Origin: Diplonema papillatum
Taxonomy: Eukaryota > Euglenozoa > Diplonemea > Diplonemida > Diplonemidae
Length of the DNA: 64,000 bases
Reading direction: 5' to 3'
Assembly: GCA_030068145.1 (NCBI GenBank)
Contig: JAPJBO010000018.1
Span: forward strand, 186,001 to 250,000
The notes beneath the pieces were generated by a model. The model was not told the DNA's origin. It did no database searches and was given only the letters and a program-made list of their open reading frames with translations. Shown here piece by piece: positions 61,082-64,000 of this stretch. The stretch's first letter is position 1. Every line of letters starts with the position of its first letter. Made by a program: the position numbers and the translations under genes.

Positions 61082-62902
61082 GTGCACATTGCGCGAGCTT
61101 TAGACGAGATGCGAGTAAACCAGGGTTACAGCATCTCCGAGTCTACACTGCGTCGGATGTTCAAGGCACCGCATCCTGGTCGGAAGGTTGCAGTGCGGTA
61201 CAAGGACTTCTTCGATGTTCGTCTCTCGGGCCATGCAGACACGCAGCGCGATGACCATGTTGATGACGGTTGTTGCAGGGCTCAGGCCAGAATGGTTGTC
61301 GAGGCCGCAATGCGCGCCAATGCCCTTGCCTCAGAGGCCGAATGCCTCGTCCTGTGTGTGGCCCCCTTGGGCACTGTTGCGGTCCACAAAGGTTGCAACA
61401 CCCGCACGTACTGCCTGGGGCCCGCGTTAGTTGACGACCACAGCTTCGTGACGGGTGCTAACGTGAAGCCAGTGTGCATTCTGGAGCTCATAGCAGCCAA
61501 GTGTGAGCTCGCCGCTGCTGTGCAGAACGCCCGTGATGGACGGGCAGAATGCACTACCCGTTCCCCAGAAATGGCGTTCTGCGGTGCTTCTTGCGCTCAC
61601 TGAAGGGCAGTGTTTGCAACAGCCAAACGAACGTCGGGGATATGCGGAAAGTTCTGCTGGAAAGGGAAACTGTTCCTCCAGTTGTCGTTTGCATTTCGGA
61701 CAATGCAAGCGACTACTCGCCCGCTGTCCTGTCGACCGACGTATCGCTGTAGAGGCTCTTCCGAGACTTCCAGCTCGACGCCATGGTGTGCGTGACCCTA
61801 CGCCGCCGGACACAGCGCATTCAACCCGGTAGAGAGAGCGATGTCGTGGATGTCGAAGGCGATGTCGGGCTGCAAGTTCGGGACAGCGGAGAAAAGGAAT
61901 CTGGAAGAGGATCGGAAGATGCACGTGGATGTGATGCAGGCTATGGCGGAGGAACAGACGTTCAACACAGCATCAGAGGCCCTGCGCTTCCACAGCGTGC
62001 CCGTGGATCTGGCGAGTGCACGGATGCTCAGTGGTGCGATCCTTCCAAAACGGCCGAAAAAAAGAAAGCCGGTAAACCCTGCGACGCTTGATGCGTTGGT
62101 GTCCGCCGTCCTTGTCATAACCTCATGGACTGCCGCAGTGCACACGCCACTTCTTCCTCACACCACGGCTTGCATTTCCGCTGCTCTGACCGTGTGCGTT
62201 TGGAGTCTGCAGACGTGGCACAGAAAGGGGATTGGGTACAGCGACTACGACGACATCCGCCTGCTTCTTTCCTCGTCGAAGAAACGGATCCGTGGTGATC
62301 CCAAACTTCGGGAACTACACCTGACGAGCCGTTTCAACAGCAGGTTCCCGCGTCACAGGCAAGTGCCGTCGAAGAAAGCCGTGAAGGCCTGGAAGTGGCG
62401 AGTGACAGCGAACACGGGCTTCTGCCGACGATGACCCCCAGCCGTTTCAGCAAGAACGACCTGAAGAAACTGGGCACTTTCTTTGCCTGGAAGAACTGCT
62501 GTCCCGAATACCCGTCGAAGTTCCCACCGATGTCTACCGCCCTTCTGTCTGCGAGCTGCCGGGCGCGACATGAGGTGCCCCACTTGCAAGGTTTTGTGTT
62601 TAAACCCCAGCGACAGAGACCGGCACTTTCGCCAGCACCACGAGACCCTCTCCACACACGAAGCCAGCGAAGAGAAAAAGAGAGTCACTTGGGAAAATCT
62701 CGTCAAAGTGGCGAAGAAAGACCCGGATTCGCAAGCAGGAAGGGAGTGCACGGGTGCAGCTGCTTACAGTAACCCAGCTGCGGACGCTCGCAAGCAAGGC
62801 AGTCCCACCCGTCCCCTACCTTCAGCGACCAGTGCGGCAAAGGGGCTCCTCGTCTCATCTGTGCTTGACGCATGGGACCGGGTTCGTGGACTCCTGGAAT
62901 AG
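61082..62902 (+). pseudogene. Decayed DDE-type transposase with C-terminal C2H2 finger
   Basis: Pieces in successive frames line up as one protein: SISESTLRRMFKAPHPGRK, VRYKDFFDVR, SEAECLVLCVAPLGTVAVH, VVCISDNASDYSPAV, RLFRDFQLDAMVCV, GHSAFNPVERAMSWMSKAM and a zinc finger CPTCKVLCLNPSDRDRHFRQ + HH. The SDN Asp and the VER Glu fit the second and third catalytic residues of a DDE core; the expected first Asp after LVLC is Val. At least five lesions (frame changes near 61590, 61800, 62430 and 62560, and a TAG near 61750) show that it is dead. The exact superfamily is unsure; similar proteins are known from cnidarian, sponge and protist transposons. Confidence 0.55.
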
Positions 62903-63502
62903 GTGGAAACCGGAAAGTCGCACTGCTACCATGTGCCTACCAGTAGCCAGCAGGTGGATGAAGAAAGTGAGTGGGCCCTGGCTCCAGTCCCATTCCTGCA
63001 ACTTCGTGTTCTGTATGCTCGTTTTGCGTTCATTCCGCACCGCCAGTCCTTACCAGAAGTGCCTGGAAACAAGTGGCTGAAACAAGTGATTTAAAACTAG
63101 GGTTCTACATCAAGACCGCCAATTCACCAGAATACCGTGTAACCGCTGGTTCAGTTTTCCTTTGTCGTCGTGGCCTACTAGTAGGGTTGTTTCTCTATTT
63201 CTTCTGCTGAAATCCGGGTGAACACGCACCAGGTGGAGGTCGTTGCGGCGGATTCAGATACCCTAACCAGCTAGTCTTTCTAAAAATCGATTGAGGGGAG
63301 CGAGTTCGGAACTGCGGGAGGAGGGAGGAATTTCGCCTGCGTTATTTTGCCAATTCCGAATCCTCAAGTTTCTGAATCGTCCTTCCAACCTTGCCCTGGA
63401 GCAGAGCAAGTGCACTCGAATACTCAGGGCTTGTCGCCCAACAACCTATATCCTTGTTCTGTAGGTCCTCAGCTCGACCCCCCAAGACGCACCGAAGGTG
63501 CT

Positions 63503-63674
63503 CAAACAAGTTTGCTTAGAGGAATTGGCAGCTAGCTTCTGGGCGCAAACAAGTTTGCTTGGAGGAATTGGCAGCTAGCTTCTGGGCGCAAACAAGTTTG
63601 CTTGGAGGAATTGGCAGCTAGCTTCTGGGCTCAAACAAGTTTGCTTAGAGGAATTGGCAGCTAGCTTCTGGGCT
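63503..63674 (+). repeat. 43-bp tandem repeat x4
   Basis: Four near-perfect units CAAACAAGTTTGCTTRGAGG + AATTGGCAGCTAGCTTCTGG + GCK. Non-coding. Confidence 0.95.
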
Positions 63675-63838
63675 CATCGTACTCGGTCTCGGATTAAGTC
63701 TTCGGTCGTTGCACTCAGATCTTGGCCCGATTAATCGTCATCCGAAGCCATCATCATCGGAAAGTGAAGGAAAGAGAAGTCAGACATAATCCTGGTAACT
63801 CGCTCACTACTGAATGGGATAGACTGTGCCTGTTGACC

Positions 63839-64000
63839 ATGTCAATGGGCCAACCAGGTGAGATCACGGGAACGGGGGAAGCTGACAATCTCGCACGCTC
63901 TATCGGTCCCCCGAAGAAGACGGAGAGAAGTCACATGACCCAACAGCAGCGTGTCGGAAGCTCAAAGCCGACTGGTGAGCGTGACAAGTCGGCTCTACTT
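63839..64000 (+). CDS. Possible gene start, runs off the window
   Basis: From ATG 63839 the frame is open to the window end (54 codons: MSMGQPGEITGTGEADNLAR, then RSHMTQQQRVGSSKPTGERD). It is also open upstream to about 63720. Composition is protein-like and GC rises here. No family is recognised; a first or internal exon is possible. Confidence 0.3.
   Translation, partial: MSMGQPGEITGTGEADNLARSIGPPKKTERSHMTQQQRVGSSKPTGERDKSALL

Overview
The window looks like nuclear DNA of a repeat-rich, intron-bearing unicellular eukaryote. It has GC-rich coding exons with GT..AG introns, a fragment of eukaryotic 18S rRNA, hAT, LINE-like and tyrosine-recombinase transposons, many dispersed short repeats, and satellite and microsatellite arrays. 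It has no operon structure. I cannot name the lineage: the 18S fragment is divergent and I could not run a search.

Three host genes can be rebuilt on the + strand. Gene 1 (about 1.0-9.4 kb) has four phase-0 exons encoding a large protein of cadherin-like/Ig-like repeats and a 21-residue tandem repeat. Gene 2 (15.3-23.5 kb) has three phase-0 exons encoding a Ser/Pro-rich then coiled-coil protein. It is surrounded by broken partial copies of its own exons. Gene 3 (53.6-56.2 kb) has two exons encoding a secreted Cys-rich protein with pacifastin/VWC-like modules. Its intron is packed with repeats and a 2.8 kb satellite lies just upstream. All three genes carry partial duplicates of their exons inside introns or just downstream.

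Mobile elements: a tyrosine-recombinase retrotransposon with the unusual order Gag-like(SAP)-YR-RT (25.7-28.6 kb), truncated before RNase H; a long, apparently intact hAT transposase ORF (29.0-32.4 kb, minus); a non-autonomous hAT element with 15-bp inverted ends and a perfect 8-bp target duplication (42.4-42.9 kb) and a second copy at 48.0 kb; LINE-like fragments (11.7, 17.7 and 24.1-24.8 kb); a retroelement RNase H fragment (9.6-9.86 kb); and a frameshifted DDE-type transposase (61.1-62.9 kb).

Dispersed repeats. FamA (about 285 bp) and FamB (about 240 bp) occur more than 20 times and share sub-terminal inverted repeats and the same end, CGAGTATTTT. They fill introns and in one case end just before a splice acceptor. 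FamC to FamJ are shorter families named in the entries. Tandem arrays include (AAC)n at 0.67 kb, (CTTGCA)60 in a gene 1 intron, a 32-bp array at 10.65 kb, a 344-bp unit x4 at 40.6 kb, about 107 perfect copies of a 12-mer at 52.1-53.4 kb, and a 43-bp unit x4 at 63.5 kb.

Most of the 34-50 kb stretch holds only repeats, homopolymer runs and decayed elements. The very long open frames across the arrays follow from repeat periods divisible by three and should not be read as genes.
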